In this document: piece by piece, positions 37,865 to 46,871 of the stretch
Position numbering within the stretch: position 1 is the first letter of the stretch
How the letters are laid out: each line of letters begins with the position of its first letter
From: Saccharospirillum impatiens DSM 12546
Lineage (GTDB): Bacteria > Pseudomonadota > Gammaproteobacteria > Pseudomonadales > Natronospirillaceae
Direction: 5' to 3'
Assembly (NCBI RefSeq): GCF_000423605.1
Contig: NZ_AUIH01000002.1
Span: 124,001-188,000, forward strand
Length of the DNA: 64,000 nucleotides
Position numbers and translations under genes: made by a program
The notes under the pieces: generated by a model
What the model was told of the DNA's origin: nothing
The model's database searches: none
Seen by the model: the letters and a program-made list of their open reading frames with translations, nothing else

Positions 37865-39618
37865 CGCACTTCCGGGGTCACCCGGAACACTTCTTCGGGT
37901 GTGGTCAGGCCCGCCGCTACTTTGCGAGCACCGGATAAACGCAAGCTCAGCATACCCTGCTTTATCGCGTGCTTGCGAAACCGCTGCGGATCGCAATCAT
38001 CCGTCACCAATCCCGCCAGCTCACCGCTCATCAGGAAGCTTTCATACAAGCCCGACCGACCCAGATAACCGGTATTACGACATTCCAGACACCCCACCGG
38101 CTGATAAAACGACGCCGGCTTAGGCGCCGACCAGGGTTTGACCAGTTGTTGCCAAACCTCATCACTGGCCTCGGTCGTGGTTTTGCAGTGCGGACACAGG
38201 GTACGCACCAGTCGTTGCGCCATGGCACCCAGGACGGTGGCCTTGATCAGGTAGCTTGGGACACCCAGATCAAGCAGGCGGGTAATGGCCGTGGGTGCAT
38301 CGTTGGTATGCACCGTCGACAGAACCAGGTGACCCGTCAGCGCAGCTTGCACGGCCATTTGAGCGGTTTCCAGATCGCGAATCTCACCGATCATTATGAT
38401 GTCGGGATCCTGCCGCATCAGGGCGCGGATGCCATCGGCAAAACTCAGATCAATGTTCTGTTGAATCTGCATTTGATTAAAAGCTGGCTCCACCATCTCA
38501 ATCGGGTCTTCAATGGTGCAGACATTCACTTCCGGCGTTGCCAGGGTCCGCAAGGTCGAATACAAGGTCGTCGTTTTACCCGAACCGGTTGGGCCGGTCA
38601 CCAGAATGATGCCATTCGGGTTACGAATCATCTGTTTCCAGTTATTGAGGTCTTCATCCTGCAAGCCCAGTGCTGCAAAACTTTTCTGCAGTACTTCCGG
38701 ATCAAAAATCCGCATCACCAGTTTTTCGCCAAAAGCGGTTGGCAAAGTCGACAATCGCAGCTCGACCTCCTGACCTTCGGGCGTTTTGGTTTTAACCCGC
38801 CCATCTTGCGGTTTGCGCTTTTCGGCAACGTTCATCCGGCCAAGAATTTTAATACGGCTGACCACGGCCTGGCCTACCTGAATCGGCATTTGATAGACCG
38901 CATGCAAAATACCGTCGATCCGGAATCGGATATGGGCATAGTCACGGCGGGGTTCTACATGAATGTCGCTGGCGCGCTGATCAAACGCATACTGAAACAA
39001 CCAATCGACAATATTGACGATGTGTTCATCGTTCGCCTCGACATTCTGCAGATTGCCGAGCTCCACCAGTTGTTCAAAATTACCAATTCCCGCAGCCGTC
39101 TTGCGACCAACCGCCCCGGTCACGGAGCGGTTCAGAGCGTAGAACTCCAGTGAAAACCGATCTATATCCTCCGGACTGGACACAACCTTACGAATGCTGC
39201 GCCGGGATACCTGTTCAATGGCGTCTTCCCAGCCGGTCAGCAAGGGTTCACTGGTGGCGATTTCCACCACTTCATCTTCAATAACCAGAGGCAGCAAATT
39301 GTAACGACGCGCGAACTCATACGACATCACATCGGTGATGCGGGTCACATCGACTTTCAGAGGATCAATATTTCGGTAGGGTAATCCAACGTGCCCGGCA
39401 AGCCACTGGGTCAGCGCATTGAGGCTGAGTTTTTTGGCCGGGTTGGCCAAATCGGTTAATTCCAGCATTGCCAGTCGCTGCAGCGGGTGCTCCTTGCCCG
39501 GGCGCACCTTGCGACGGGCCCGGTCGGTTTGCTCGGCACTGAGACGGCCATCGTCCTGCAGTGCCCGCAATACGCTGTCTATATCTAACCGACCCGGCAA
39601 CAAGGTGGCTGCAGCCAA
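37861..39618 (-). CDS. Orphan GspE/PilB-type secretion ATPase
   Basis: Hexameric traffic ATPase of the type II secretion / type IV pilus family. 585 aa. An N-terminal MshEN/T2SSE_N-like domain (about 10-150) is followed by ASDIHVEPRRDYAHIRFRID, Walker A GPTGSGKTTT, the Asp box TIEDPIE, Walker B IIMIGEIRDLETA and HLVLSTVHTNDA. A four-cysteine zinc module (CPHC...CLEC) follows. All catalytic motifs look intact. TTG 39618 is supported by GGAGG 7 nt upstream. No other secretion or pilus gene is nearby. It follows the CYTH gene by 2 nt. Confidence 0.9.
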   Translation of the reverse strand: MAAATLLPGRLDIDSVLRALQDDGRLSAEQTDRARRKVRPGKEHPLQRLAMLELTDLANPAKKLSLNALTQWLAGHVGLPYRNIDPLKVDVTRITDVMSYEFARRYNLLPLVIEDEVVEIATSEPLLTGWEDAIEQVSRRSIRKVVSSPEDIDRFSLEFYALNRSVTGAVGRKTAAGIGNFEQLVELGNLQNVEANDEHIVNIVDWLFQYAFDQRASDIHVEPRRDYAHIRFRIDGILHAVYQMPIQVGQAVVSRIKILGRMNVAEKRKPQDGRVKTKTPEGQEVELRLSTLPTAFGEKLVMRIFDPEVLQKSFAALGLQDEDLNNWKQMIRNPNGIILVTGPTGSGKTTTLYSTLRTLATPEVNVCTIEDPIEMVEPAFNQMQIQQNIDLSFADGIRALMRQDPDIIMIGEIRDLETAQMAVQAALTGHLVLSTVHTNDAPTAITRLLDLGVPSYLIKATVLGAMAQRLVRTLCPHCKTTTEASDEVWQQLVKPWSAPKPASFYQPVGCLECRNTGYLGRSGLYESFLMSGELAGLVTDDCDPQRFRKHAIKQGMLSLRLSGARKVAAGLTTPEEVFRVTPEVR

Positions 39619-39620
39619 GA

Positions 39621-41087
39621 TTACACCTCCAGTACAGCATCCCGGGAATCAAACAAACGTCCGGCCAATTGCTTGATGTCGCGCAACAGTACAGGCTGAC
39701 TGCGAGTCCAGCTGTAAACCGACGCTTGCTGTTCCAGAGGCAGGTCATTCAGCCATTCGTGCAATCGACTGACGACATCCATCGCCGATAATTTCGACAG
39801 ATTGTCTTCAAGTGCCTGCAGTTCGGCCTGGTAATGATCCAAATCTTCACTGTAGAGGGTGTTAAAATACTGGCACAGCATCAGCAGCCGGTGCACGGCG
39901 GGGTATTGAGCCAGTGCATGACTGGTGCTGCCAGCAAACTGCTCCGGGTTAAACGCCTGCCAGGCCGTAGACAGCGAACGATCCAGTCCATCACTGACGG
40001 CGACTTCAGAGGCACGCTTGTGATCTTCGGACTGGTCTTCCCGCCAACTGCGCAAATGCAACCATTGCGTCATCGACATCAGGGTATGACCAAAATCTGC
40101 GTTGTTGGCCAGATCTTCAATGCCAACCAGGGCGCGAATGGCTTTCGCTTGTTGCAGGCTGACGGCTATGTTCTCCGGCTCACTGCGGGCATCCTGACTG
40201 AGCGCGAAACACGCTGGCCACCAGGACACCAAAGGACGGATAGCGCCCTCCAGCCAGCCCACCCAGGCCTTAACCTGAAGGCGGTGCCGCGTCGGCAGGA
40301 TGTCACTGAACCATTCAAACTCGGTCTGCATGTTGCCCAAAGTCACCAGCATCGCCTGAACCTGAGACCATTGCTGTGTCATCCAGAACAGGTCCCATTG
40401 GCGCTGCAAACGTTCAAGCTCATAGCCAAAGAGCGCGCAAAAGGCACTCTCCATGCTTTGCTGGGCAACGATCGCTGGCAATGGCAGGTTGACCGGAGCG
40501 GCGTGATTCAACAGACGATAACCGCGCTCGGCCTTGGAAATATCAGAAGGAACCAGAGGAATACTGCGGGTCAGTTCATGGGCCAAAGACAACAGGGCCG
40601 CCAATCCGCCGGATTTCAACTCGAGCTCTACCTCACTGATCGGCTGACGGTCAGAGCCTGCGGCTACTTCACCTTCGTCCAGCACGACTTCGATATCAGC
40701 ATCCTGGTGCTGCACCAGCCAGCGATGCCGGTTAAACCGGGTGGTGAACAGTGGTGTTAACTGGCTGCCAATTCCGGCCGGTAACACCCCGTCTGGCAAC
40801 TGTGACAGATCAAGTTCGCCATCCGGCCGGTCCATTTCCCACTCATCACGCTGGTGAAGCCCACCTATATTCGAGCCTCGCGTTTTCAGCGTCTGCACGC
40901 AATGATCTCCCTGAAACCGCAAACGCAATGCTACACCGCTCTGCGTCAACTGATGTTCCGGCGAGTCGTAATACTGATTTTCGAGTGCAGAGGATTGAGA
41001 TGACAGTGAGGTCAACACCGGATGTGACCTGAAAGCTTCGACCGCTGAAGGACGAATACTGAGCTTCAATTCGATTTCCTGACCCAT
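39621..41087 (-). CDS. CYTH/CHAD-domain inorganic triphosphatase-like protein
   Basis: 488 aa. The N-terminal CYTH tunnel domain (about 1-200) has the ExExK motif as EIELKL (Glu 4, Glu 6, Lys 8), YYDSPEHQLTQSGVALRLR and ISEVELELKSG. The rest is a His-rich helical CHAD-like part. This is the YgiF plan, a tripolyphosphatase in E. coli; the substrate here is inferred from family only. The ribosome binding site before ATG 41087 is weak. Possible -10 hexamers (TATAAT-like) lie in the AT-rich 60 bp upstream. It is probably cotranscribed with the downstream ATPase gene. Confidence 0.88.
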   Translation of the reverse strand: MGQEIELKLSIRPSAVEAFRSHPVLTSLSSQSSALENQYYDSPEHQLTQSGVALRLRFQGDHCVQTLKTRGSNIGGLHQRDEWEMDRPDGELDLSQLPDGVLPAGIGSQLTPLFTTRFNRHRWLVQHQDADIEVVLDEGEVAAGSDRQPISEVELELKSGGLAALLSLAHELTRSIPLVPSDISKAERGYRLLNHAAPVNLPLPAIVAQQSMESAFCALFGYELERLQRQWDLFWMTQQWSQVQAMLVTLGNMQTEFEWFSDILPTRHRLQVKAWVGWLEGAIRPLVSWWPACFALSQDARSEPENIAVSLQQAKAIRALVGIEDLANNADFGHTLMSMTQWLHLRSWREDQSEDHKRASEVAVSDGLDRSLSTAWQAFNPEQFAGSTSHALAQYPAVHRLLMLCQYFNTLYSEDLDHYQAELQALEDNLSKLSAMDVVSRLHEWLNDLPLEQQASVYSWTRSQPVLLRDIKQLAGRLFDSRDAVLEV

Positions 41088-41334
41088 GTGACTACCCGTT
41101 TCGCTGATGCTTATAGTTATAATTCAGCCAGCTTTTATAATCATCACCCGATTTGGATGGCAATAATACGGCCCGACTGGAAACCATCATCCCGGAAGAT
41201 GATGTATTCTTTATGTCAGTTTACCTTGCCGGGCCGGGGTGTACAGTCAGGAATAGGCGATATTCATCACACTTTACGGTCTATTCGAACCGATTGCTTA
41301 AATTTACCGCAAAGTTGTTCAATGTTTGAACAAT

Positions 41335-42153
41335 TTAGCCCGAATGGCTAGGGCCCGGGCCATTACTCATGTTGCGTGAATAGAAAATTTCCTGCATTTC
41401 TCGCCAGAGTCGCTCGGTAATACTGGTCAGTTCAACGTCTGAATAAGCATCAACACCACTGCCGAACAGGTAATTTTCAATATTGAACTCTTTCAGCAGC
41501 ATCTTGGTGTGAAAGATGTTTTCCTGGTAAATATTCACATCGATCATTTCGTAGGCTTGTTTGGTGTCTTCCGCCAGATAGTTCTGAATAGAATTGATCT
41601 GATGATCAATATAGTGCTTGCGCCCGTCGACATCCCGGGTAAAGCCACGCACCCGGTAGTCTGTTGTCACTATGTCACTGTCAAAGGAGTGAATCAGGAA
41701 GTTCAGCGCTTTCAGCGGTGAGATAACCCCACAGGTACTGACATCGATGTCAGCCCGAAAGGTCGAAATGCCATTATCAGGGTGACTTTCCGGGTACGTA
41801 TGCACCGTTATGTGGCTTTTATCGAGGTGCCCCACGACCGAATTGGGCATCGGACCCGGCGTCGCCGTGGAAAAATCCTCATTACCATCAACCGGGTACT
41901 CTGAAATCAGAATGGTGACACTGGCACCGTGAGGCTCGTAATCCTGACGGGCTACGTTCAGGATATTGGCACCGATGATATCGGTCACCTGAGTCAGAAT
42001 CTCGGTCAACCGATCGGCATTGTACATTTCGTCAATATAGGCGATGTACTCGTTTTGTTGCTGCTCGGTTTTCGCATAGTTAATGTCGTAAATGTTAAAA
42101 CTGAGCGATTTGGTCAGGTTGTTGAACCCGTGTAAACGCAACTCGTCGTTCAT
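41335..42153 (-). CDS. speD: S-adenosylmethionine decarboxylase proenzyme
   Basis: Pyruvoyl enzyme that makes decarboxylated AdoMet for spermidine synthesis. 272 aa, the E. coli-type class 1A (264 aa). Self-cleavage would occur before Ser 113 in [14 protein letters not shown], giving the pyruvoyl group on the larger chain. [20 protein letters not shown] and [13 protein letters not shown] are family signatures. GGGGA lies upstream of ATG 42153. It has a long leader with two perfect hairpins. No speE is seen nearby. Confidence 0.97.
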   Translation of the reverse strand: MNDELRLHGFNNLTKSLSFNIYDINYAKTEQQQNEYIAYIDEMYNADRLTEILTQVTDIIGANILNVARQDYEPHGASVTILISEYPVDGNEDFSTATPGPMPNSVVGHLDKSHITVHTYPESHPDNGISTFRADIDVSTCGVISPLKALNFLIHSFDSDIVTTDYRVRGFTRDVDGRKHYIDHQINSIQNYLAEDTKQAYEMIDVNIYQENIFHTKMLLKEFNIENYLFGSGVDAYSDVELTSITERLWREMQEIFYSRNMSNGPGPSHSG

Positions 42154-42331
42154 CTGAGTAGGTCCCCTTGTTGGCGATCTCTAGAAGTTCGATGAGCCTG
42201 TCATCGAACTCCGCGGGGCACAGCGCAGCCTGGCTGCGCTTGAGCGGGGGCGTATTATGCGGATCACCCCCGGATGAGCCCAGCTTTTTTTTATCGAATG
42301 TCGACAGCAGGTATATACTGCCTATGGTCAA
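42154..42331 (-). promoter_or_regulatory. Structured leader of speD with two perfect hairpins
   Basis: On the minus strand, AGCGCAGCC-A-GGCTGCGCT (42240-42222; 7-9 bp stem) is followed by AGTTCGATGA, a 5-nt loop and TCATCGAACT (42210-42186, 10-bp stem). The second hairpin ends 33 nt before the speD ATG. Neither is followed by a T-run. A role in polyamine or AdoMet control is an inference. Confidence 0.5.
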
Positions 42332-42368
42332 CTAATCAGAGCCAGGGAGGCTCAGTCATCCGTCAGTA

Positions 42369-42791
42369 TCAGTCGGCTTCAACCAATTCAAAATCATGGG
42401 TGATCTCAACCCCCCCTTTTTCCAGCATCAGGGAGGCGGAGCAGTACTTCTCGGCAGACAGCGCAATGGCTCGTTCCACCTGGGTCGGTTTGAGCTGACG
42501 CCCGGTGACAATGAAGTGAATGTGTATTTTGGTGAACACCGCAGGCACGCTGTCAGCCCGTTCGGCGCTCAACCGGGCTTCACAATTAACAATGTCCTGG
42601 CGGCTTTTTTGCAAAATATTAACCACATCGTATGAGGTGCAGCCACCCAGGCCATTCAGAATAAGCTCCATCGGGCTTGGGCCTTTGCTGCCAGGGCCAT
42701 CTTTGGCCGCTCCGTCCATAAAGCCCGTATGACCTGATTCTGATTCGTAGGAAAAGGCTTTGCCACCTGCCCATGCAACCGTTGCTTTCAC
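42369..42791 (-). CDS. yhfA: OsmC-family protein YhfA
   Basis: 140 aa OsmC/Ohr-fold protein. Cys 51 (GGCTSYDVVNILQKSRQDI) and Cys 117 (SAEKYCSASLML) match E. coli YhfA, which also neighbours crp. Peroxidase activity is known for OsmC and Ohr but is not established for YhfA. GTG 42791 is chosen because AGGGGAG lies 10 nt upstream. A TTG at 42842 would add 17 non-family residues. Divergent from crp across 448 bp. Confidence 0.92.
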   Translation of the reverse strand: MKATVAWAGGKAFSYESESGHTGFMDGAAKDGPGSKGPSPMELILNGLGGCTSYDVVNILQKSRQDIVNCEARLSAERADSVPAVFTKIHIHFIVTGRQLKPTQVERAIALSAEKYCSASLMLEKGGVEITHDFELVEAD

Positions 42792-43239
42792 GCTTCTATC
42801 ACTCCCCTGGCACCCGATTGTTCGGGACTGGTTCTTTTTCAATACAGCCGCAGCTGTGTGTCAGGCGCGAAGCCTAGCACAGTCTGATTTAAAGCCGAAC
42901 CGGGGAGCGAAATGCGGCCTTCACGCCTGTTTTGCATTGATGACCCGGCAAAAACGGGACGTAAGTCATACAAATAGGCACAACCCATAGCCAGACTTGA
43001 TTGTATATCCCATAATGCGCGAGCAGTGTTTGCACACTGCGCACAGACAATCTGTGCCCGAATTCACGATTCGGTCTATACTCGCAGACGGGTTACCCGT
43101 TAACCTGATACAGGTTGAGGGAGCCGGTCTTTTGTCGCGTTCGTCGCACAGCTGTTGGACCGAACAAACAACATGGAGCCCCGGGGCTGATCAGGCAGTG
43201 ATACCCCGGCCGTAGACGCTACACTGGAAAGCAGAGATC
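42792..43239. other. Intergenic region between yhfA and crp
   Basis: 448 bp between divergent starts. It contains a perfect inverted repeat GCACAGA-CAA-TCTGTGC (43041-43057) and a CRP-like site at 43053-43068. A TATACT (43077-43082) is a possible -10 for crp. No gene is seen. Confidence 0.6.
43053..43068 (+). promoter_or_regulatory. Candidate CRP/Vfr site upstream of crp
   Basis: TGTGC-N6-TCACG matches 8 of 10 conserved bases of TGTGA-N6-TCACA. It lies about 28 bp upstream of the start point expected from TATACT at 43077-43082, so binding would block the promoter. Autorepression is an inference. Confidence 0.45.
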
Positions 43240-43890
43240 ATGGTTAATCAGTCACTCGAACACACGCATCTCGACTACTTTCTGTCGCAATGCCACCGCC
43301 GTCGCTACCCTTCGAAAACCACCCTGATATACGCCGGAGACAAAAGCGACTCCCTGTATTACATCATCAAAGGCACCGTGTCAGTCATTATCGAAGATGA
43401 TGACGGCCGCGAAATGATCATGGCGTATCTCAATGCCGGTGATTTTTTCGGTGAACTGGGCCTGTTCGACGCCATGGATTCACGATCAGCCTGGGTTAAA
43501 ACCAAGACCGAGTGCGAAGTGGCAGAAATTTCCTACACCAAATTCCGGGAAATCACTCAAAACGACGCCCGTATTCTGTACTTTATTGGCGAACAGATGG
43601 CCACCCGCTTACGCGCCACGACCCGTAAAGTAGGCGACCTGGCATTCCTCGACGTCACCGGCCGGGTAGCGAGAACCCTGCTCGATCTGTGCAAGCAGCC
43701 AGACGCCATGACTCACCCCGAAGGCATGCAGATCAAGATTACCCGTCAGGAAATCGGACGCATTGTCGGCTGCTCACGCGAAATGGTGGGTCGGGTGCTG
43801 AAAAATCTGGAAGAGCAAGGTCTGGTCAGCGTTAAAGGCAAGACGATGGTTGTTTACGGCTCACGCGAGTTTTTTCAGCAACCGGCTTAG
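43240..43890 (+). CDS. crp: cAMP-responsive regulator CRP/Vfr
   Basis: Global cAMP-dependent transcription factor. 216 aa. The cyclic-nucleotide domain includes [29 protein letters not shown] and SRSAWVKT (phosphate-binding Arg-Ser-Ala). The C-terminal helix-turn-helix is [22 protein letters not shown]. Length and sequence resemble Pseudomonas Vfr (214 aa). The neighbours yhfA and speD match what I recall of the Pseudomonas vfr locus. Confidence 0.96.
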   Translation: MVNQSLEHTHLDYFLSQCHRRRYPSKTTLIYAGDKSDSLYYIIKGTVSVIIEDDDGREMIMAYLNAGDFFGELGLFDAMDSRSAWVKTKTECEVAEISYTKFREITQNDARILYFIGEQMATRLRATTRKVGDLAFLDVTGRVARTLLDLCKQPDAMTHPEGMQIKITRQEIGRIVGCSREMVGRVLKNLEEQGLVSVKGKTMVVYGSREFFQQPA

Positions 43891-44016
43891 CGCCTGCCCA
43901 ATGCACGGAGCCTCTGTGGCATCCTGTTGAAATCCTCTGAATGTTGACAGGGGTACCCGGACAGGGCAGTTCAGCAGAACCGATGACTGCCATAAGCTCA
44001 GCTTTCCGCGTCTGTT

Positions 44017-44030
44017 TTGACACAGATCAG
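44017..44030 (+). promoter_or_regulatory. Candidate Anr/FNR box upstream of hemN
   Basis: TTGAC-ACAG-ATCAG matches 8 of 10 bases of the FNR/Anr consensus TTGAT-N4-ATCAA, 65 bp before the hemN start. Oxygen control of hemN by Anr/FNR is known in pseudomonads; use here is inferred. Confidence 0.55.
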
Positions 44031-44094
44031 CCTTCACTCTAGCCGATGACTTAAGCTTGCACGCTGACCACTTCCAGTATAGCGAGCTCATGCC

Positions 44095-45486
44095 ATGTCG
44101 GCTTTCAACGCCCAGTCCATTCAGTGGGATGCAGACCTGATCGAGAAGTACAACGTTCAGGGACCACGCTACACCTCCTACCCGACCGCAGCGCAGTTTC
44201 ACGACATCAGCGCGGCCGTGGCCAGCGAGCACTATCACCGGCAGGCAGCCTCAGAGGCACCCTTGTCGCTATACGTGCACATCCCTTTTTGCCGCCACCT
44301 TTGTTACTACTGTGGGTGCAACAAAGTGGCTGCTAAAAGTCGTAGCCGGGGCGATGAATACCTTGCCTGGCTGGAGCGAGAAATGGCGTTGATGTCACAC
44401 AACTTCGGTCAACGCCCGATCACCCAATTGCATCTTGGCGGCGGCACGCCAACTTTTCTGACCGTTGACCAAATGCGGCAACTGCTGGACCGGTTATCGA
44501 TCTATTTCGACTGGAACCCAGCCCACTTCCCGGGTGAATACTCTATCGAGCTGGATCCCCGGGAAACCTCAGCCGACATGCTGGAACTGCTGCATCAGCG
44601 CGGCTTTAACCGACTCAGCTTCGGCATTCAGGATTTCAACCACCAGACCCAGGTCGCCATCCACCGGATCCAACCGAAGTCGGTGGTCGAACCTCTGGTA
44701 CAGCAAGCTAGACACCTGGCATTTGAGTCAATCAGCTTCGACCTTATCTATGGCCTGCCTTACCAGACGGTGAATCGCTTCGACGCAACACTCGATGAGG
44801 TACTTGAGCTGGCGCCGGACCGCATCAGCCTTTACAACTACGCGCACTTGCCAGATCGTTTCGTCGCGCAGCGGCGAATCAGCAGCGACAGCTTGCCAGC
44901 GGCCGACGAGAAATTGCGCATCCTGCAGCACTGCATCATCACCTTGCAGAAAGCCGGTTATGTCTACATCGGTATGGACCATTTCGCCAAACGCGATGAC
45001 CGGCTGGTCAGCGCATTGGCCGATGGCAGTCTGCAACGCAACTTTCAGGGTTATTCGACTCAGGCCGAAACCGACATGCTGGCGCTCGGTGTCTCGGGGA
45101 TCAGCCAGGTACAGGGTGCTTTCATCCAAAACCACAGTCAGCTCGATCCCTTTTATGCGGCACTCAAGCAAGGAACTCTACCGGTCCAACGCGGCTATTT
45201 TTTAACCCGGGATGATCAGATGCGACGTGACATCATCAATCAACTGGCTTGTCAGGGACAGATTGATCTGGGAGCAGTCGCCAAACGCTTTGGTCTGGAT
45301 GCAAATCAGGATTTTAAGCGTGAATGGCAGCAATTGCTTGAACTGGAGCAGGACGGGTTGGTTCGGTTGAAGCAACACCACATAACCGTCACGGCCCTGG
45401 GCAGGTTGCTATTGCGTCCCATCCTAATGGTCTTCGATGCCTATCTGAGCACAGACAACCGGCAACGCTATTCAAGGGTGATGTGA
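44095..45486 (+). CDS. hemN: Oxygen-independent coproporphyrinogen III oxidase
   Basis: Radical SAM enzyme that makes protoporphyrinogen IX without oxygen. 463 aa. The N-terminus RYTSYPTAAQFH is typical of true HemN. The cluster ligands are Cys 66, 70 and 73 in FCRHLCYYCGCN, with Cys 75 as the extra conserved HemN cysteine. LHLGGGTPTFL, SIELDPRETS and RLSFGIQDFN follow. Full length with a HemN C-terminal domain, so not a HemW/ChdC-type relative. Confidence 0.97.
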   Translation: MSAFNAQSIQWDADLIEKYNVQGPRYTSYPTAAQFHDISAAVASEHYHRQAASEAPLSLYVHIPFCRHLCYYCGCNKVAAKSRSRGDEYLAWLEREMALMSHNFGQRPITQLHLGGGTPTFLTVDQMRQLLDRLSIYFDWNPAHFPGEYSIELDPRETSADMLELLHQRGFNRLSFGIQDFNHQTQVAIHRIQPKSVVEPLVQQARHLAFESISFDLIYGLPYQTVNRFDATLDEVLELAPDRISLYNYAHLPDRFVAQRRISSDSLPAADEKLRILQHCIITLQKAGYVYIGMDHFAKRDDRLVSALADGSLQRNFQGYSTQAETDMLALGVSGISQVQGAFIQNHSQLDPFYAALKQGTLPVQRGYFLTRDDQMRRDIINQLACQGQIDLGAVAKRFGLDANQDFKREWQQLLELEQDGLVRLKQHHITVTALGRLLLRPILMVFDAYLSTDNRQRYSRVM

Positions 45487-45559
45487 AAACCGACGGTATC
45501 TGGCGGTAGAGCCCGACAGGCCTTATCCGGTATCATGGCGGCAACTAAGGAGAGCCGCC

Positions 45560-46831
45560 TTGACCGACTTTGTTCGTATTTTTCGCAACAGTGCACCCTA
45601 CATTCATGCCTACCGGGGTAAAACGGCGGTTGTCTGGGTGCGCGGCACAGTACTCAGCCCTTCGTCAGTGCATGCTCTGGTCAGTGACCTGGCTCTGCTC
45701 AACAGTCTGGGCATGAAACTGCTGCTGTTATTTGATGCCGAAGACGAAGTGGGTGAATTGCGCCTGGACGAACACGCCCAGATCGACAGCGACGCCATGG
45801 ACGCCATACTCAATCGAATCGGGCATTGGCGCAGCCGGCTGGAAGCTCAGTTTACCCAGGGCCTGGCTAATTCGCCCATGCACGGCGCACGGGTCAGAGT
45901 CATCAGCGGAAACTTTGTCACTGCCCGCCCCACCGGGGTTGTCGACGGTGTCGATTTGCTGGCCCAGGGCCGGGTCCGGCGCATCGACCACCTGGCCATT
46001 CGTGAGCATCTCGACAAAGGCAATATTGTGCTGATGCCGCCACTGGGGTATTCGGTAACGGGCGAGGTATTTTATCTGGCGCCGGATCATCTCATGGTCG
46101 AAACCGCGCGCCGGATGGACGCCGATAAGATCGTCATCGTGGGTGATAACCCTCATCCGGTTACGGGCAACCAGAAAGAAATGGATGCTTTCGAATTACG
46201 CCAGTGCCTCGACGGGAAGACCGGACTCGCCGCCGGAGAGCGGGAATTGCTGACGGCGCTGGCGGCCAGCGAAGCGGGTATTCCCCGCTGCCACGTGATC
46301 GACGGCCATCAGGATGGCGCCCTGCTGGCTGAACTGTTCACCCGCGACGGCGTTGGCACGCTCATCGCCCGCGACCGTTACGATACCTTTCGCCCGGCCC
46401 GGCCCGATGACATCAATGGCATTCTTGCCTTGCTGCAACCACTGGAAGAACGCGGCATTCTGGTGCGCCGGGATCGAGAAAAACTCGAGAATGAGATCTC
46501 TCATTTCCACGTCAATGAGCGCGACGGCATGATTGTCGGCTGTGCTGCTCTCTATCTGATTCCCGACACTCACCCTCAGGTTGCTGAGTTAGCCTGCGTG
46601 GCTGTGCACCAGGATTACCGTCAGTCCGGGCGCGGCGATGCTCTGCTGCGAGCCCTGGAAAAACGCGCCCGCGAACACAGTGTGGAACGGTTGTTTGTAC
46701 TGACTACTCAAACCGCTCACTGGTTTGCCGAACGCGGCTTCGAGTCCACACCGGTGGCCGATTTACCGCCGGAACGGCAAAGCCTGTACAACTTTCAGCG
46801 CAATTCGAAAGTTTATTTCAAATCACTTTGA
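45560..46831 (+). CDS. argA: N-acetylglutamate synthase
   Basis: Acetylates glutamate, the first step of arginine synthesis. 423 aa: an amino-acid-kinase-like regulatory domain (about 1-285; FRNSAPYIHAYRGKTAVVWV, VDGVDLLAQGRVRRID) and a GNAT domain (about 290-423; LACVAVHQDYRQSGRGDALL). The start is TTG 45560, supported by AAGGAG 7 nt upstream. Arginine feedback on the kinase-like domain is known for the family. Confidence 0.96.
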   Translation: MTDFVRIFRNSAPYIHAYRGKTAVVWVRGTVLSPSSVHALVSDLALLNSLGMKLLLLFDAEDEVGELRLDEHAQIDSDAMDAILNRIGHWRSRLEAQFTQGLANSPMHGARVRVISGNFVTARPTGVVDGVDLLAQGRVRRIDHLAIREHLDKGNIVLMPPLGYSVTGEVFYLAPDHLMVETARRMDADKIVIVGDNPHPVTGNQKEMDAFELRQCLDGKTGLAAGERELLTALAASEAGIPRCHVIDGHQDGALLAELFTRDGVGTLIARDRYDTFRPARPDDINGILALLQPLEERGILVRRDREKLENEISHFHVNERDGMIVGCAALYLIPDTHPQVAELACVAVHQDYRQSGRGDALLRALEKRAREHSVERLFVLTTQTAHWFAERGFESTPVADLPPERQSLYNFQRNSKVYFKSL

Positions 46832-46871
46832 GCCCTCATCAGTCCAGGGCCTTCACAAGGAGAAGACCACA

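Noticed and set aside
41088-41351. 87-residue plus-strand frame between the CYTH gene and speD
   Set aside because: Antisense to both neighbours' ends, with low-complexity sequence and no family match; the interval looks like an AT-rich promoter region.
42095-42331. 78-residue minus-strand frame in the speD leader, overlapping the speD start out of frame
   Set aside because: Tempting as a regulatory leader peptide, but no ribosome binding site and no known homologue; the hairpins explain part of its composition.
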